A stretch of 64,000 nt of DNA from Acuticoccus yangtzensis. GTDB lineage: Bacteria > Pseudomonadota > Alphaproteobacteria > Rhizobiales > Amorphaceae. The translations under genes were made by a program, and so were the position numbers. Position 1 is the stretch's first letter, and the number at the start of each line of letters is the position of its first letter. Location: contig NZ_MJUX01000004.1 in NCBI RefSeq assembly GCF_001927245.1, positions 62,001 through 126,000 on the forward strand, given 5' to 3'. Below, piece after piece: positions 10,005 to 19,355 of the stretch. The notes beneath the pieces were generated by a model. The model was not told the origin of the DNA, made no database searches, and worked only from the letters and a program-made list of their open reading frames with translations.

Positions 10005-13000
10005 AGCGATACTCGAAGATCTTGCGGAAGATGCCGGGTGCGACCGCCGATAGCGGGTTCATCGCGAACTGCGGCGAGGCGAGAGGGCCGGACAGGCGGA
10101 AGGTCACCCCGATCAGCCCGCCGTCGTCGCCCCCGCCCAGGATCTGCCCCAGCACCGGCACCCGCCCGAACATGTTGTTGACGCCGTAGGCCGGGATGAA
10201 GGTCCCGTTCAGCGTCATCGTCTTGTCGGCGAGGTCGATCACCCCGTCCGCCGTGCCGCCGATCACCTGGCCGCGCAGCACCGCCTCGCGGATGCGGATC
10301 CGGTCGCCGCGCTTGTCGAAGTCCACCACCAGCGTGTCGAATGTCAGCCCGGTGCCGGTCTGGATCTGCCGGGCGAGGCGCGGCCCCGCCCTGTCGCGCG
10401 GGTTGCTGCGCGTGCGCTCGATGATCGCCTCGAGGGTGGTCTCGTCGGTGAGCGCGAAGTCCTCGACGATCATGCGCCCGTCCATCGCCCCGTCCGGCGC
10501 GATCTGGGCGGTGATGCGCGTGCGCCCGCCGCGCATGCGCTTGTAGACGTCGAACGCGGCGAGCACCCGGCCGAGCTCGGTGACGTCCACGTGGAGGGTG
10601 CGCCCGCCGCTCTCCTGCGGCGCCAGACGGGCGGCGAAGGAGCCGGCGTTCACCCCGTCGAGCCGGCCCGATACGGAGAGGCGCGACAGGGCGCGGCCGG
10701 AATGGCGCGCCTCCAGCGACACGTCCGTGGCGTAGGTTTCGTCCGACAGGCGCAGGCGCTCGGCGACGGCGCGGGCGGCCACCGGCGGCCCCGCCTTCTT
10801 CTCGCCCGCCTTGTCGCCGGGCTTCGCCGGGCCGCGCATCATCGACGTGATCAGCTTGCGCAAATCGAATGTCGTCGCCTCGACGTCCACCTGGTAGCCG
10901 ACCCCCTGGCGTGTGACGTCCACCCGCGCACTGTCGCCGCGGCTGAGGGCGACGTCGTGCAGGTTGGCCCGCGCCAGCGCGCCACCCTCCAAGGCGAGGT
11001 TGCCGGTGGCCGATATGCCGCCACCGTCCACCCTCAGGCCGTCCACGGAGAGGTTGGCCCCCGCACCGGAGAACTGCCCCGTCGCCTTCATCGCCACGCC
11101 TTTGGCCTTGGCGAGGCCGGGCAGGTCGATCGCGGCCTGGGAGAGATCGACGGCGAAGGTGCGCACGTCGTCCGGATCGGCCTCGACGGTGACGACCACG
11201 GGTCCGGTGAGCGCTGTCCCTGTGTCGAAGCCGCGCTCGCGCCGGTCGCGGTCGGTCAGAACGAAACGGGCGGCGCCGGATTTGCCGCCGAGGAACATCT
11301 CCGAATAGTTCACGTCGATGCGGATGCCGTCGACGGTGGCCTTGCCGCGCGCGGCGAGGCGGCGGGAGTTGAGCAGAACCTCCACGTCCGCATCGCTGAA
11401 GGTCTGCCCGCTGACGGGAATCGAGGTTCCGGCGCCTTTCAGTTGCGCGTCGATCGACCATTGCCGCTCTTCCATGGTCGTGCCGGGCGCGAGCGGCGTG
11501 CGCATGGCGATCTTCGCCTCGAAGGTGCCCGCCACCTGGTCCGGCTCCAGCGGCGTCGCCTTGAGCTGGGGCAGGTCCATCAGAGTGGCGATGGCGACGA
11601 TGGCCGAAAGCGGTCCCTGAACCGTGGCGGTGATGCTGGCCTCCGCCGGCTGGCCGGACACGTCCGGAATGGTGAAAGCGCCCTCGCTGACCCGGAGGAG
11701 ACCCGCCGCGCCCATGTCGACCACACCGCCGTCGAGCCGCACGGAGAGGATGCGGTCCTGCATCCTCAGCGCACCGTGGCCGCGGGTGATGGCGATCGGA
11801 ATGCCCGGCGCGGTGAACGTCACGTCGACGAATTCGAGGTCGATGCCGATCGTCCCCGGCATGTCCGAGTGGGTGGTCGGGTCCGGGTCCATCTCCAGCG
11901 GGGTGAAGGCGAGCGTCACGTCCCCGCGGCGGACTGTGCCGCCCTTCACGACCTCGGCGATCGCCTTGCGCGGCTTGTAGGCGGCCACCACCGGCCAGGC
12001 GCCCAGCAGCGTGTCGACGGAGGTCGGGCCGATGTGCGCCGCCAGCGAGAGCCACGGCCCGCCGTCGTGAATGTCGAGCGTGAAGACGGCGTCGGCCCGG
12101 CCCCTTTCGGCCTGCCCGGCGAACTGATCGACGCGGATCATCCCGCGCGCGAAGTCGATCTCGCCGTGCATCTGGGCCGACGACAGCTCGACGGGGGACT
12201 TGTCGATGTCAGCCGAATGAAGCTGCGTGTATGGGGTCGAAAGGTCGAAGGTCCACGGGTCGTCCGGCCCCGCACCGGCGGTCACGTCCCCCGCGATGGT
12301 GACGGTGGAGAGCCCCGCCGAGAAGCGCGAGGGCAGCACGGTGATGCTGTGCCCGTCCGGCGTCAGGGCGAGGTCGATGCGCCCGCCGCCGAACTCGCGC
12401 GGCGGATCGTCGCCCATGACGACGGTCCCGCCGGAGATGCCGATGGTGGCGCGCGCCTCGGCCGGCCCCTCGGCGGGCAATGCTGCGGACAGGTTGAGGG
12501 CGAGGACGAAACCGTCCTGCACCGGCTTCACCGGGGCGAGGTCGCGCGGCACCAGCCCGTCGACGGCGATGTCGAGGTCGCGCCCGGTGGCGGTGTCGCG
12601 ATAGTCGAGCCGCAGGCTGAACGGGCCCCCGGCGCCGATGCCGGCCACCCGCACGCCAAGCGCGTCGGCCGCCTCCACATGCGCTTCGACGTCCTGAAAC
12701 ACGCGCGCTTCGTTGATCGGCCGGCCCGGCACGACGAGATCGATGCGCCCGTCGGTGAGGTCGACGCGCTCCAACCCCGCCCCCGACAGCGCGGATTTGA
12801 GGCCGTGCAGCACGTCGCCCAACAGCGCGACGGCCGCGCCCGGCTCCGGCACCTTCACGTGTCCGCCCTCGCCGGACGGGTCGACCTTCAGGTCGGCGCC
12901 CTTCATCGTCACCGCGCGGCCTGAAAGGCTTTGGGTGAGGGTGATGCGTTTCACCGTGGCGGCCGCCTTCGCGGTGCTGACGCCGACGCCCTCCAGCGTG

Positions 13001-13263
13001 ACGAACAGCCGCCCCGCACCGAGCCGCAGTGCGATGCGCTCCAGTGTGAGATCGACGCCCCGCGCGGCGGCGGCCCGCTCGACGATGCCGGTCAGCGGCA
13101 GGCCGAGAGGGGCGACGCTGAGCCGCACGACGGCGGCGACGAGGACGACCAGCGCGGCGACGGCGGCGAGGCGGGCGGGAGACGTGCGGCGACGCCCTTC
13201 AGCACCGAGGCCGCCGGGCGGAAGGATCGCCTGTGGTTGATCGGGCATGTCGGGCAGCCGCAT
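10003..13263 (-). CDS. AsmA-like / DUF3971 envelope protein (YhdP-type architecture)
   Basis: A 1086-residue protein with a Pro/Arg-rich cytoplasmic start, one membrane span at about residues 30-50 and a very long beta-rich periplasmic region. The C-terminal part resembles AsmA-like and DUF3971 domains, with IGGTADGVIDLADKTMTLNG and SQFAMNP-type motifs near the end. Proteins of this class (YhdP, TamB, AsmA) are bridge-like factors thought to carry phospholipid between inner and outer membranes. That role is inferred from the family. Met at 13263 is taken as start, with another Met five codons later possible. It is convergent with tyrS and divergent from the peroxiredoxin gene. Confidence 0.82.
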   Translation of the reverse strand: MRLPDMPDQPQAILPPGGLGAEGRRRTSPARLAAVAALVVLVAAVVRLSVAPLGLPLTGIVERAAAARGVDLTLERIALRLGAGRLFVTLEGVGVSTAKAAATVKRITLTQSLSGRAVTMKGADLKVDPSGEGGHVKVPEPGAAVALLGDVLHGLKSALSGAGLERVDLTDGRIDLVVPGRPINEARVFQDVEAHVEAADALGVRVAGIGAGGPFSLRLDYRDTATGRDLDIAVDGLVPRDLAPVKPVQDGFVLALNLSAALPAEGPAEARATIGISGGTVVMGDDPPREFGGGRIDLALTPDGHSITVLPSRFSAGLSTVTIAGDVTAGAGPDDPWTFDLSTPYTQLHSADIDKSPVELSSAQMHGEIDFARGMIRVDQFAGQAERGRADAVFTLDIHDGGPWLSLAAHIGPTSVDTLLGAWPVVAAYKPRKAIAEVVKGGTVRRGDVTLAFTPLEMDPDPTTHSDMPGTIGIDLEFVDVTFTAPGIPIAITRGHGALRMQDRILSVRLDGGVVDMGAAGLLRVSEGAFTIPDVSGQPAEASITATVQGPLSAIVAIATLMDLPQLKATPLEPDQVAGTFEAKIAMRTPLAPGTTMEERQWSIDAQLKGAGTSIPVSGQTFSDADVEVLLNSRRLAARGKATVDGIRIDVNYSEMFLGGKSGAARFVLTDRDRRERGFDTGTALTGPVVVTVEADPDDVRTFAVDLSQAAIDLPGLAKAKGVAMKATGQFSGAGANLSVDGLRVDGGGISATGNLALEGGALARANLHDVALSRGDSARVDVTRQGVGYQVDVEATTFDLRKLITSMMRGPAKPGDKAGEKKAGPPVAARAVAERLRLSDETYATDVSLEARHSGRALSRLSVSGRLDGVNAGSFAARLAPQESGGRTLHVDVTELGRVLAAFDVYKRMRGGRTRITAQIAPDGAMDGRMIVEDFALTDETTLEAIIERTRSNPRDRAGPRLARQIQTGTGLTFDTLVVDFDKRGDRIRIREAVLRGQVIGGTADGVIDLADKTMTLNGTFIPAYGVNNMFGRVPVLGQILGGGDDGGLIGVTFRLSGPLASPQFAMNPLSAVAPGIFRKIFEYR

Positions 13264-13343
13264 CTACCTTTACTCGACTGGAACACTATGACGGAAACTG
13301 AACCCCAGGCGAATGGACGCCGCGAACGGATGCCCAACCACCG

Positions 13344-13817
13344 ATGCCCATGACCACCATCGACGAAGGCGCGAGCGCGCCCGACTTCACTCTCCCCGGC
13401 GACAACGGAACCGAAATCACACTGAGCGCCTATCGTGGCCGCCCCGTGGTCGTCTACTTCTATCCCAAGGACAATACATCGGGATGCACCAAGGAAGCGA
13501 TCGCGTTTAACGAGTTGTCCGGTGAGTTCGATGCCGCAGGCGTCGCGCTGATCGGCATCTCACCGGACCCGGTCGCCAGCCACGACAAGTTCAAGGCCAA
13601 GTTCGAGCTCGGCTTCCCGCTCGCGGCCGACACGGAGAAGACCGCGTGCGAGGCCTATGGCGTGTGGGTCGAGAAGTCGATGTATGGCCGGAAATATATG
13701 GGCGTGGACCGCTCGACCTTCCTGATCGACAAGGACGGCACGGTCGCCAAGGTGTGGCGCAAGGTGAAGGTGCCGGGCCACGCGGAGGCGGTGCTGAAGG
13801 CGGCGCAGGCGCTGTGA
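13344..13817 (+). CDS. bcp: Thioredoxin-dependent peroxiredoxin, BCP/PrxQ family
   Basis: Reduces hydrogen peroxide and organic peroxides. The 157-residue protein has the peroxidatic cysteine C48 in PKDNTSGCTKEAIAF, plus VVVYFYPKDN before it and MGVDRSTFLIDKDG near residue 120. The resolving cysteine found five residues after the first in E. coli BCP is Ile here (I53). The only other cysteine is in the TACEAYGVWVEKS region, so the protein probably works as a 1-Cys or atypical enzyme. MPMTT at 13344 is taken as the start, with Met3 as an alternative. It is divergent from the AsmA-like gene. Confidence 0.93.
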   Translation: MPMTTIDEGASAPDFTLPGDNGTEITLSAYRGRPVVVYFYPKDNTSGCTKEAIAFNELSGEFDAAGVALIGISPDPVASHDKFKAKFELGFPLAADTEKTACEAYGVWVEKSMYGRKYMGVDRSTFLIDKDGTVAKVWRKVKVPGHAEAVLKAAQAL

Positions 13818-13966
13818 GCGGACGACCGGCGGCGGCGCGGGCGGCGGATGATGCTCGATGCCGCCGCCACCCTGCCCCGCGGCGCGGATTTGCCGTGCGC
13901 GGGTCCGAAGCGCGGCCGCGGCGAAACTGACCGCCGCAGCCGCGACTTAAGGCCCCACCGGTGGCG

Positions 13967-14761
13967 TCAGGTGGCTTTCTCGGCTTCGGCCGCTTCGCGT
14001 TCGCGCCGGACTTCGATGCGGCGCACGCACAGGATCGAGATCTCGTAGAGGAGCAGGCCCGGAACCGCGAGGCCGATCTGGCTGATCGGGTCCGGCGGCG
14101 TCAGCACCGCGGCGAGGATGAACACCACCACGATGGCGTATTTGCGCTTCTTGCGCAGGTCCGCCGCGCTGACGAGCCCTGCCCGGCCCAGCAGCGTGAG
14201 GATCACCGGCGTCTGGAACACGATGCCGAACGCGAAGATCAGCAGCATGATGAGGCCGAGATAGCGCGAGGTCTGCGGCAGCATCTCGATCGACGCGGTG
14301 CCGGTCCCGTGGCCGGGCTGCTCCATCGACAGGAAGAAGCCCATCGCCAGCGGCATGATGACGAAATAGACCAGCGCCGCGCCGGCCGCGAAGAGGAGCG
14401 GCGTGGCGATGAGGAAGGGGCGGAAGGCACCGCGCTCGTTGTGGTAGAGGCCCGGCGCCACGAACATGTAGATCTGCGAGGCGACGACCGGGAAGGCGAG
14501 GAAGAGCGCCCCGAACAGCGCCAATTGGAGCTGGGTGAAGAAATATTCCTGCGGCGCCGTGTAGATCAGCCGGATGGGCCGCTCGGCCCCGGCCGCCCGC
14601 TCGAACGGCCAGACGAGGATGTTGAAGATGTCGTTGGCGAAGTAGAAGCAGACGACGAAGGCAATGGCGATCGCAATGATGGACTTGATGAGCCGCGAGC
14701 GCAGCTCGATCAGGTGTTCGATCAGAGGCGCTTTGGACGCCTCGATATCATCGTGGGTCAA
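13967..14761 (-). CDS. tatC: Sec-independent translocase subunit TatC
   Basis: Receptor subunit of the twin-arginine translocase, which exports folded proteins across the inner membrane. The 264 residues give the usual six spans. The conserved cytoplasmic start ends in PLIEHLIELRSRL, and the conserved periplasmic loop motif reads YNERGAFRPF with an FVAPGLY lead. The last 15 residues are charged. It overlaps tatB by 4 bases. The order tatA-tatB-tatC on the minus strand and the neighbouring scp genes match other Rhizobiales. Confidence 0.97.
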   Translation of the reverse strand: MTHDDIEASKAPLIEHLIELRSRLIKSIIAIAIAFVVCFYFANDIFNILVWPFERAAGAERPIRLIYTAPQEYFFTQLQLALFGALFLAFPVVASQIYMFVAPGLYHNERGAFRPFLIATPLLFAAGAALVYFVIMPLAMGFFLSMEQPGHGTGTASIEMLPQTSRYLGLIMLLIFAFGIVFQTPVILTLLGRAGLVSAADLRKKRKYAIVVVFILAAVLTPPDPISQIGLAVPGLLLYEISILCVRRIEVRREREAAEAEKAT

Positions 14762-15285
14762 CGGTCTCCCCCTGCGACGGCGCGCGGGGCCTCATTGGCG
14801 CCGGCCGGGGTGTCGGCCGCGCTGTGTGGGGCTGTGTCGGCGTTCTTCAGCGGTACGACGCCGGACGGCGCGCCCTCCGCCGCTGCGGCGGGCGTCTCGG
14901 CAGGGTCGAGCGCTTTCTCGGCCGCCGCCTCGGCCGCCTTGGCGGGCGCGACGGCCGGTTTGGCGGCCGTGTTCGCGCTCGGCGAGCCGGGGTCGATCTT
15001 GCCGGAGAGCGACTTCTTGGTGTCGTCGAGGCCTTTGCGCAGCGCTTTGGTGGGGTCCATCCCCCGCACGCTGTCGATGTCCTTGCGCACATCGTCGAGG
15101 TTGGCCTGCCGCTCGGCCTCGCGCAGCGCGTCGTTGAACGTCGACTGGAATTCGCGCGCCGTGCGGCGGACCTGGCCGAAGGTCTTGCCGAAGGCGCGCA
15201 ACATGCCCGGCAGCTCCTTCGGACCCACCACGATGATCGCGATCACGGCGACAACGAGAATTTCGGTCCAGGATACATCAAACAC
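14758..15285 (-). CDS. tatB: Sec-independent translocase subunit TatB
   Basis: Substrate-binding partner of TatC. The N-terminus MFDVSWTEILVVAVIAIIVV followed by GPKELP is the diagnostic transmembrane helix and hinge. An amphipathic helix (MLRAFGKTFGQVRRTAREFQ) and a long Ala, Pro and Glu-rich cytoplasmic tail follow, 175 residues in all. The tail is weakly conserved in the family. It begins 15 bases after the tatA stop and overlaps the tatC start. Confidence 0.95.
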   Translation of the reverse strand: MFDVSWTEILVVAVIAIIVVGPKELPGMLRAFGKTFGQVRRTAREFQSTFNDALREAERQANLDDVRKDIDSVRGMDPTKALRKGLDDTKKSLSGKIDPGSPSANTAAKPAVAPAKAAEAAAEKALDPAETPAAAAEGAPSGVVPLKNADTAPHSAADTPAGANEAPRAVAGGDR

Positions 15286-15300
15286 GGGACAGGCCGATGC

Positions 15301-15510
15301 TTAGGCGTTGTGACGCTCTTGCTCTTTCGACACCGTCTGAGACGGGCTGTGATCGATGGTGCGGGGATCGTCGTCGTCCTCGGCCATCCCCTTCTTGAAG
15401 CTCTTGATGCCTTTGGCGACATCGCCCATCAGCTCGGAGATCTTGCCGCGCCCGAACAGGAGCACGAGCACCACACCGATGATGAGAACCTGCCAAACAC
15501 TGATACCCAT
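15301..15510 (-). CDS. tatA: Sec-independent translocase subunit TatA
   Basis: Pore-forming subunit of the Tat system. The 69-residue protein has the short transmembrane helix [18 protein letters not shown], the [24 protein letters not shown] hinge and amphipathic helix (split here over residues 19-42), and a charged tail. It is the first gene of tatABC. The 201 bases upstream separate it from the orphan ABC ATPase gene and probably hold its promoter. Confidence 0.96.
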   Translation of the reverse strand: MGISVWQVLIIGVVLVLLFGRGKISELMGDVAKGIKSFKKGMAEDDDDPRTIDHSPSQTVSKEQERHNA

Positions 15511-15711
15511 GGCTCACTTCCCTTGTGTTCGCCGCGCCGCGCTTCGCGGTCGGACGGACCGTCGACCAGATATGGGGCTTGCCGGTCCGGGACGCAGCGT
15601 GGCAGGACACCGCCCCACCCTGACGCCTTTTCCGAACGGAACAGGCGATCCGCGCACCGGCGACCTCGCCGAACTGCACCTATAGCGCGGCGCCGAGATG
15701 GTTGCCACCAT

Positions 15712-16854
15712 TCATTGTTCACCGTCCAGGACAATGGCCTGGGCGACATCGGGTGTCATCCACACCGGACCGCCGGAGGGCGCGGACATGGCGTCGGCCC
15801 GCAAGGTAAGTCGCGTTTCGCCGATGCGGGCGAAAAGCTCGGCATGGGTGCCGCAGAAGCGCCGCCGCTCCACCGTCAATTCCACCGCGCCGGGCGTCGC
15901 CTCCGGTACCAGACGCAGCGCCTCGGGACGGAAGGCGACGGTGACCTTTGCGCCGTCGCCCCGCGCGCCCGCCGGAACCGGGCCGAGACGGGTCTCCACC
16001 ATGCCGCCGCGGACCCGCCCGTGAAAGGCGTTAACGGTGGAGAAGACGCGCGCCGCCGCAAGGTCTACAGGGCGGCGCCAGATCTCCTCCGGCGTGGCGG
16101 TCTGGACGATGCGTCCGGCGCGCATGAGGGCGATGCGATCGGCCATCGCCAGCGCCTCTTCGGGGTCGTGGGTGACGATCACCGCCGTCGCGTCGCGCTG
16201 ACGCAGGACGGTCAGCACGTCCTCGCGCACGGTGTCGCGCAAGGAGCGGTCGAGGCCGGAGAACGGCTCGTCGAACAGGACGACGCGGGGGGCGGGAAGG
16301 AGCGCGCGGGCGAGCGCCACACGCTGCTGCTGGCCGCCGGACAACTGGTGCGGATAGGCCCGGTCGTAGCCCTCCAGCCCCACCTGGTGCAGGGCGGCGG
16401 CGGCGCGCTTCAGCCCCTCGCCGCGGCCGACGCCTGACAGGCCATAGGCGACGTTCTCGGCAATGCGCATATGCGGGAAGAGGGCGAGGTCCTGAAAGAC
16501 GAAGCCGATGCGGCGCGCCTCGGGCGGCAGATAGGTGCCCTCACCCGCCACCACGCGGCCGCCGACGACGACGCGCCCGGCCTCCTGCCGCTCGATCCCC
16601 GCGGCAACGCGCAGCAGCGTGGTCTTGCCGCAGCCCGACTGGCCGAGCAGGCACAGGATCTCGCGCGGGCGCACCTGAAGCGACACGTCGTCCAGGATGG
16701 TGCGGCCGCCGATGCGAAAGGTGATGCCTGAGAGGTCGAGCGGGGCCGGACCCTCGACACCGGCGCTGTCGGCCCGGTTCCCGTCGGTCTGCTTCGCCGC
16801 GCCGCGCGGTGCGCGCTGCTGTGCCGCAGACGGTCCTTCAAGCCTCGTGGTCAC
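15712..16854 (-). CDS. Orphan ABC transporter ATP-binding protein (FbpC/PotA-like)
   Basis: ATPase of an importer of the iron(III), sulfate or polyamine type, fused to a C-terminal TOBE-like regulatory region. It has Walker A GQSGCGKTT, signature LSGGQQQRVALARAL, Walker B VVLFDEPFSGLD and the H-loop in VIVTHDPEEAL. The C-terminal 120 residues carry VTVAFRPEALRL, typical of TOBE domains. No permease or binding-protein gene lies nearby, so the partner is unknown. A GTG at 16854 that overlaps the scpB stop by 17 bases is taken as start, giving 380 residues. A later start is possible, because the first 35 residues are low complexity. Confidence 0.82.
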   Translation of the reverse strand: MTTRLEGPSAAQQRAPRGAAKQTDGNRADSAGVEGPAPLDLSGITFRIGGRTILDDVSLQVRPREILCLLGQSGCGKTTLLRVAAGIERQEAGRVVVGGRVVAGEGTYLPPEARRIGFVFQDLALFPHMRIAENVAYGLSGVGRGEGLKRAAAALHQVGLEGYDRAYPHQLSGGQQQRVALARALLPAPRVVLFDEPFSGLDRSLRDTVREDVLTVLRQRDATAVIVTHDPEEALAMADRIALMRAGRIVQTATPEEIWRRPVDLAAARVFSTVNAFHGRVRGGMVETRLGPVPAGARGDGAKVTVAFRPEALRLVPEATPGAVELTVERRRFCGTHAELFARIGETRLTLRADAMSAPSGGPVWMTPDVAQAIVLDGEQ

Positions 16855-17584
16855 GCTTCGCCTCATCCTGCGACGCCTCATCCGCGCGCAGGGTCTGCGG
16901 GCTGTCGTCCTGCAAGCTCCCCAGCGCGTCCTCGGTCGACATGCCGAGATCGTCCTCGTCGAGCGGATCCTCGTCGGCGTCAAGCCGGGCGTCGTCGCGT
17001 GGCGACGGCACGGTGAAGCCGGCGGGCGGCGTTCCTTCCAGGAGCCCGGCCCCGGCGAGATCGTCGAGCCCCGGCAGATCGCCGATGGCGGCGAGCGAGA
17101 AGGACTCCAGAAAGCCCGGCGTGGTGCCGAAGGTGACCGGGCGGCCGGGAACACGGCGGCGCCCGCGCATCTTCACCCACCCCGATTCCAAGAGGATGTC
17201 GAGCGTGCCCTTGGCGACGGCGACGCCGCGCACCTCCTCGATCTCGGCCCGCGTCACCGGCTGGTGGTAGGCGATGATGGCGAGCGTCTCCATCGCCGCG
17301 CGTGACAGGCGGCGCTCGGCCGTGCGCTCGGCCGAGAGCAGGTGGGCAAGGTCCGGCGCGGTGCGGAAGGCCCAGCCGTCCGCCACCTCGACGAGGTTGA
17401 CGCCGCGGTTGGCGTAGATGGTCTGAAGCTGGCGCAGCGGCACGCGCATGTCCGCAACGGTCGGCAGACGCTCGAGCAGCGCCGCCTCGGACACGGGCGC
17501 GGAGGCGGCGAAGAGGATCGCCTCCAGCGCGCGCAAGGTGGCCGCATCGCCCGACCCGGCGAAGAGGTGGACCGGCTCAGCCAT
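16838..17584 (-). CDS. scpB: Segregation and condensation protein B
   Basis: Kleisin-associated winged-helix subunit that works with ScpA and SMC in chromosome organisation. The 248-residue protein has two winged-helix regions in residues 15-165, with the conserved ETLAIIAYHQPVTRAEIEE and GRPVTFGTTPGFLESF segments. A long acidic tail rich in Asp and Glu, about 80 residues, is longer than in many ScpB proteins. It overlaps scpA by 8 bases and the downstream ATPase gene by 17. Confidence 0.95.
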   Translation of the reverse strand: MAEPVHLFAGSGDAATLRALEAILFAASAPVSEAALLERLPTVADMRVPLRQLQTIYANRGVNLVEVADGWAFRTAPDLAHLLSAERTAERRLSRAAMETLAIIAYHQPVTRAEIEEVRGVAVAKGTLDILLESGWVKMRGRRRVPGRPVTFGTTPGFLESFSLAAIGDLPGLDDLAGAGLLEGTPPAGFTVPSPRDDARLDADEDPLDEDDLGMSTEDALGSLQDDSPQTLRADEASQDEAKRDHEA

Positions 17585-18356
17585 CGGGGTTCCCCCTCAC
17601 ATAAAGCGGCGCAAAGGGTTTCGTCTGACGCACCGAGATGCGCCCTTCGCGCGCCATCTCCAGCGCCGCCCCGAAGGTGGAGGCGATGAGGGCGCGGCGG
17701 CTCTCATGCCCCGGCATCGCCGCGACGAGGGCGGTCAGCGGCAGCCATTCGGCGTTGTGCCCCACCATGCGCTCCATGATGCGGCGCGCGTCGACCAGCG
17801 AGAAGACGGGGCGCTTCTCCATCGTCATGGTGCGCACGATCTCGTCCTGCCGCACCGCACCGTAGGCGGAGAGGAGGTCGTAGAGCGAGCCTTTGAAGAC
17901 ACGTTCGGTGGTGACGACGGTGGCTTCCGGCATGCCGCGCGCGAAGATGTCGCGGCCGAGGCGCGGGCGGGCGAAGAGCGCGTCGGCCGCCTCGCGCATC
18001 GCCTCCAGGCGGCGCAGGCGCAAAGCGAGGTCTTCGGCGAGCTCCTCCCCGTCCGCCTCGTCGTCGTCCGGGTCCGGCGCGATGAGGCGGCTTTTGAGAT
18101 AGGTGAGCCACGCCGCCATGACGAGATAGTCGGCGGCGAGCTCGATCCGCATGTCCTTGGCGCGCTGGATGAAGGCGAGATATTGCTCGGCCAGCGGCAG
18201 GATGGCGATGCGCGTCAGGTCGATCTGATTGCGCCGGGCAAGGTCCAGCAGCATGTCGAGCGGCCCTTCGTAGCCGTCGAGGTCGACGTGGAAGAGGTCG
18301 AGTTGAACCGGCTTCTGGTGGAGCGGGGCCGGATCCTCGAAGGGATCGCCGCTCAC
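17577..18356 (-). CDS. scpA: Segregation and condensation protein A (kleisin)
   Basis: Kleisin subunit bridging the SMC heads. The family start FHVDLDGYEGPLDMLLDLAR is present near residue 22, with AADYLVMAAWLTYLKSRLI after it and a C-terminal winged-helix region ending in RISVRQTKPFAPLYVR. It has 259 residues. The start is a GTG at 18356 that overlaps the nagZ stop as GTGA, so translation is probably coupled to nagZ. The order nagZ-scpA-scpB is standard in Rhizobiales. Confidence 0.95.
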   Translation of the reverse strand: MSGDPFEDPAPLHQKPVQLDLFHVDLDGYEGPLDMLLDLARRNQIDLTRIAILPLAEQYLAFIQRAKDMRIELAADYLVMAAWLTYLKSRLIAPDPDDDEADGEELAEDLALRLRRLEAMREAADALFARPRLGRDIFARGMPEATVVTTERVFKGSLYDLLSAYGAVRQDEIVRTMTMEKRPVFSLVDARRIMERMVGHNAEWLPLTALVAAMPGHESRRALIASTFGAALEMAREGRISVRQTKPFAPLYVRGNPDG

Positions 18357-19351
18357 ACCGCCGCTCCCACGAGGTCCGCGAACTCGTCCCGCAGTGCGGT
18401 GACGTCGGCCGGCGCGGGGCCGAGGCGGGCGTGGGCAGCGGCGAGGCGCCGGGCGGCGGCGTCCGTCATCGGGCCGATCGCGGAGGCGATCGCATCCATC
18501 TCGCCAAGGTCGCCGTTGCAGTGGAGCACGCAGTCGCACCCGGCGGCGAGCGAGGCGGCGGCGTTGGCGCCGATGTCGCCGGAGATCGCGCCCATGGAGA
18601 GGTCGTCGCCCATCAAGAGGCCTTCGAAGCCGATGTCGGTGCGGATGAGGTCGATGGCGGCGGGCGAGAGGGTCGCCGGGCGGGCGGGGTCGATGGCGGT
18701 GTAGACCACGTGGGCGGTCATGCCGAGCGGGGTCGCGGCGAGGGCGCGGAAGGGGGCGAAGTCCCGTTCCAGTGCCGCGCGGTCCGCCTCCACCACGGGG
18801 AGTGAGACGTGGCTGTCCACCCACGCCCGTCCGTGGCCGGGGATGTGTTTGACGACCGGCAGCGCCCCGGCGGCCATGACGCCGTCCGCGGCGGCGCCGG
18901 CGAGGGCGGCGACGATGTCCGGCGTCTCACCATAAGCGCGGTCGCCGATGACGTCGTGGGCGCCGGGCACGGGAACGTCCGCCACGGGCAGGCACGGCGT
19001 GTTGATGCCGAAGGGGGCGAGGTCGGCGGCGATGAGGTGGCCGGCGAGCCAGGCGGCACGGGCGGCCTGCGCAGGGTCGGCGGCATGAAGCGCGCCGATG
19101 GCCGCAGCCGGCGGATAGCGCGGGGCGAGAGGCGGACCGATGCGCTGAACGCGTCCGCCTTCCTGGTCGATGAGGACGAGGCGCGCGCCGGACGCCTCCT
19201 GCGCGGCGGCGACGAGGCGGGTGATCTCGTCCGCGGTGCCGATGTTGCGCTTGAAGAGGATCAGGCCGAGCGGGCGGGTTGCGGCGAGGAAGGCGGCCTC
19301 GTCCGCGGTGAGGGCGGTGCCGGACAGGCCGACGATCAGGGGGGCCGTCAT
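18353..19351 (-). CDS. nagZ: Beta-N-acetylhexosaminidase NagZ (GH3)
   Basis: Cytoplasmic glycoside hydrolase that removes GlcNAc from anhydromuropeptides in cell wall recycling. The 332-residue protein has IDQEGGRVQRI near residue 60 and the diagnostic KHIPGHGRAWVDSH loop near 170, which supplies the catalytic His/Asp pair. The nucleophile Asp is in LLMGDDLSMGAI near 245. It lies 5 bases after the SPOR gene stop and overlaps scpA, so the three form one transcription unit. AnmK, which acts on the sugar this enzyme releases, is encoded in the same window. Confidence 0.96.
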   Translation of the reverse strand: MTAPLIVGLSGTALTADEAAFLAATRPLGLILFKRNIGTADEITRLVAAAQEASGARLVLIDQEGGRVQRIGPPLAPRYPPAAAIGALHAADPAQAARAAWLAGHLIAADLAPFGINTPCLPVADVPVPGAHDVIGDRAYGETPDIVAALAGAAADGVMAAGALPVVKHIPGHGRAWVDSHVSLPVVEADRAALERDFAPFRALAATPLGMTAHVVYTAIDPARPATLSPAAIDLIRTDIGFEGLLMGDDLSMGAISGDIGANAAASLAAGCDCVLHCNGDLGEMDAIASAIGPMTDAAARRLAAAHARLGPAPADVTALRDEFADLVGAAV

Positions 19352-19355
19352 CGGA

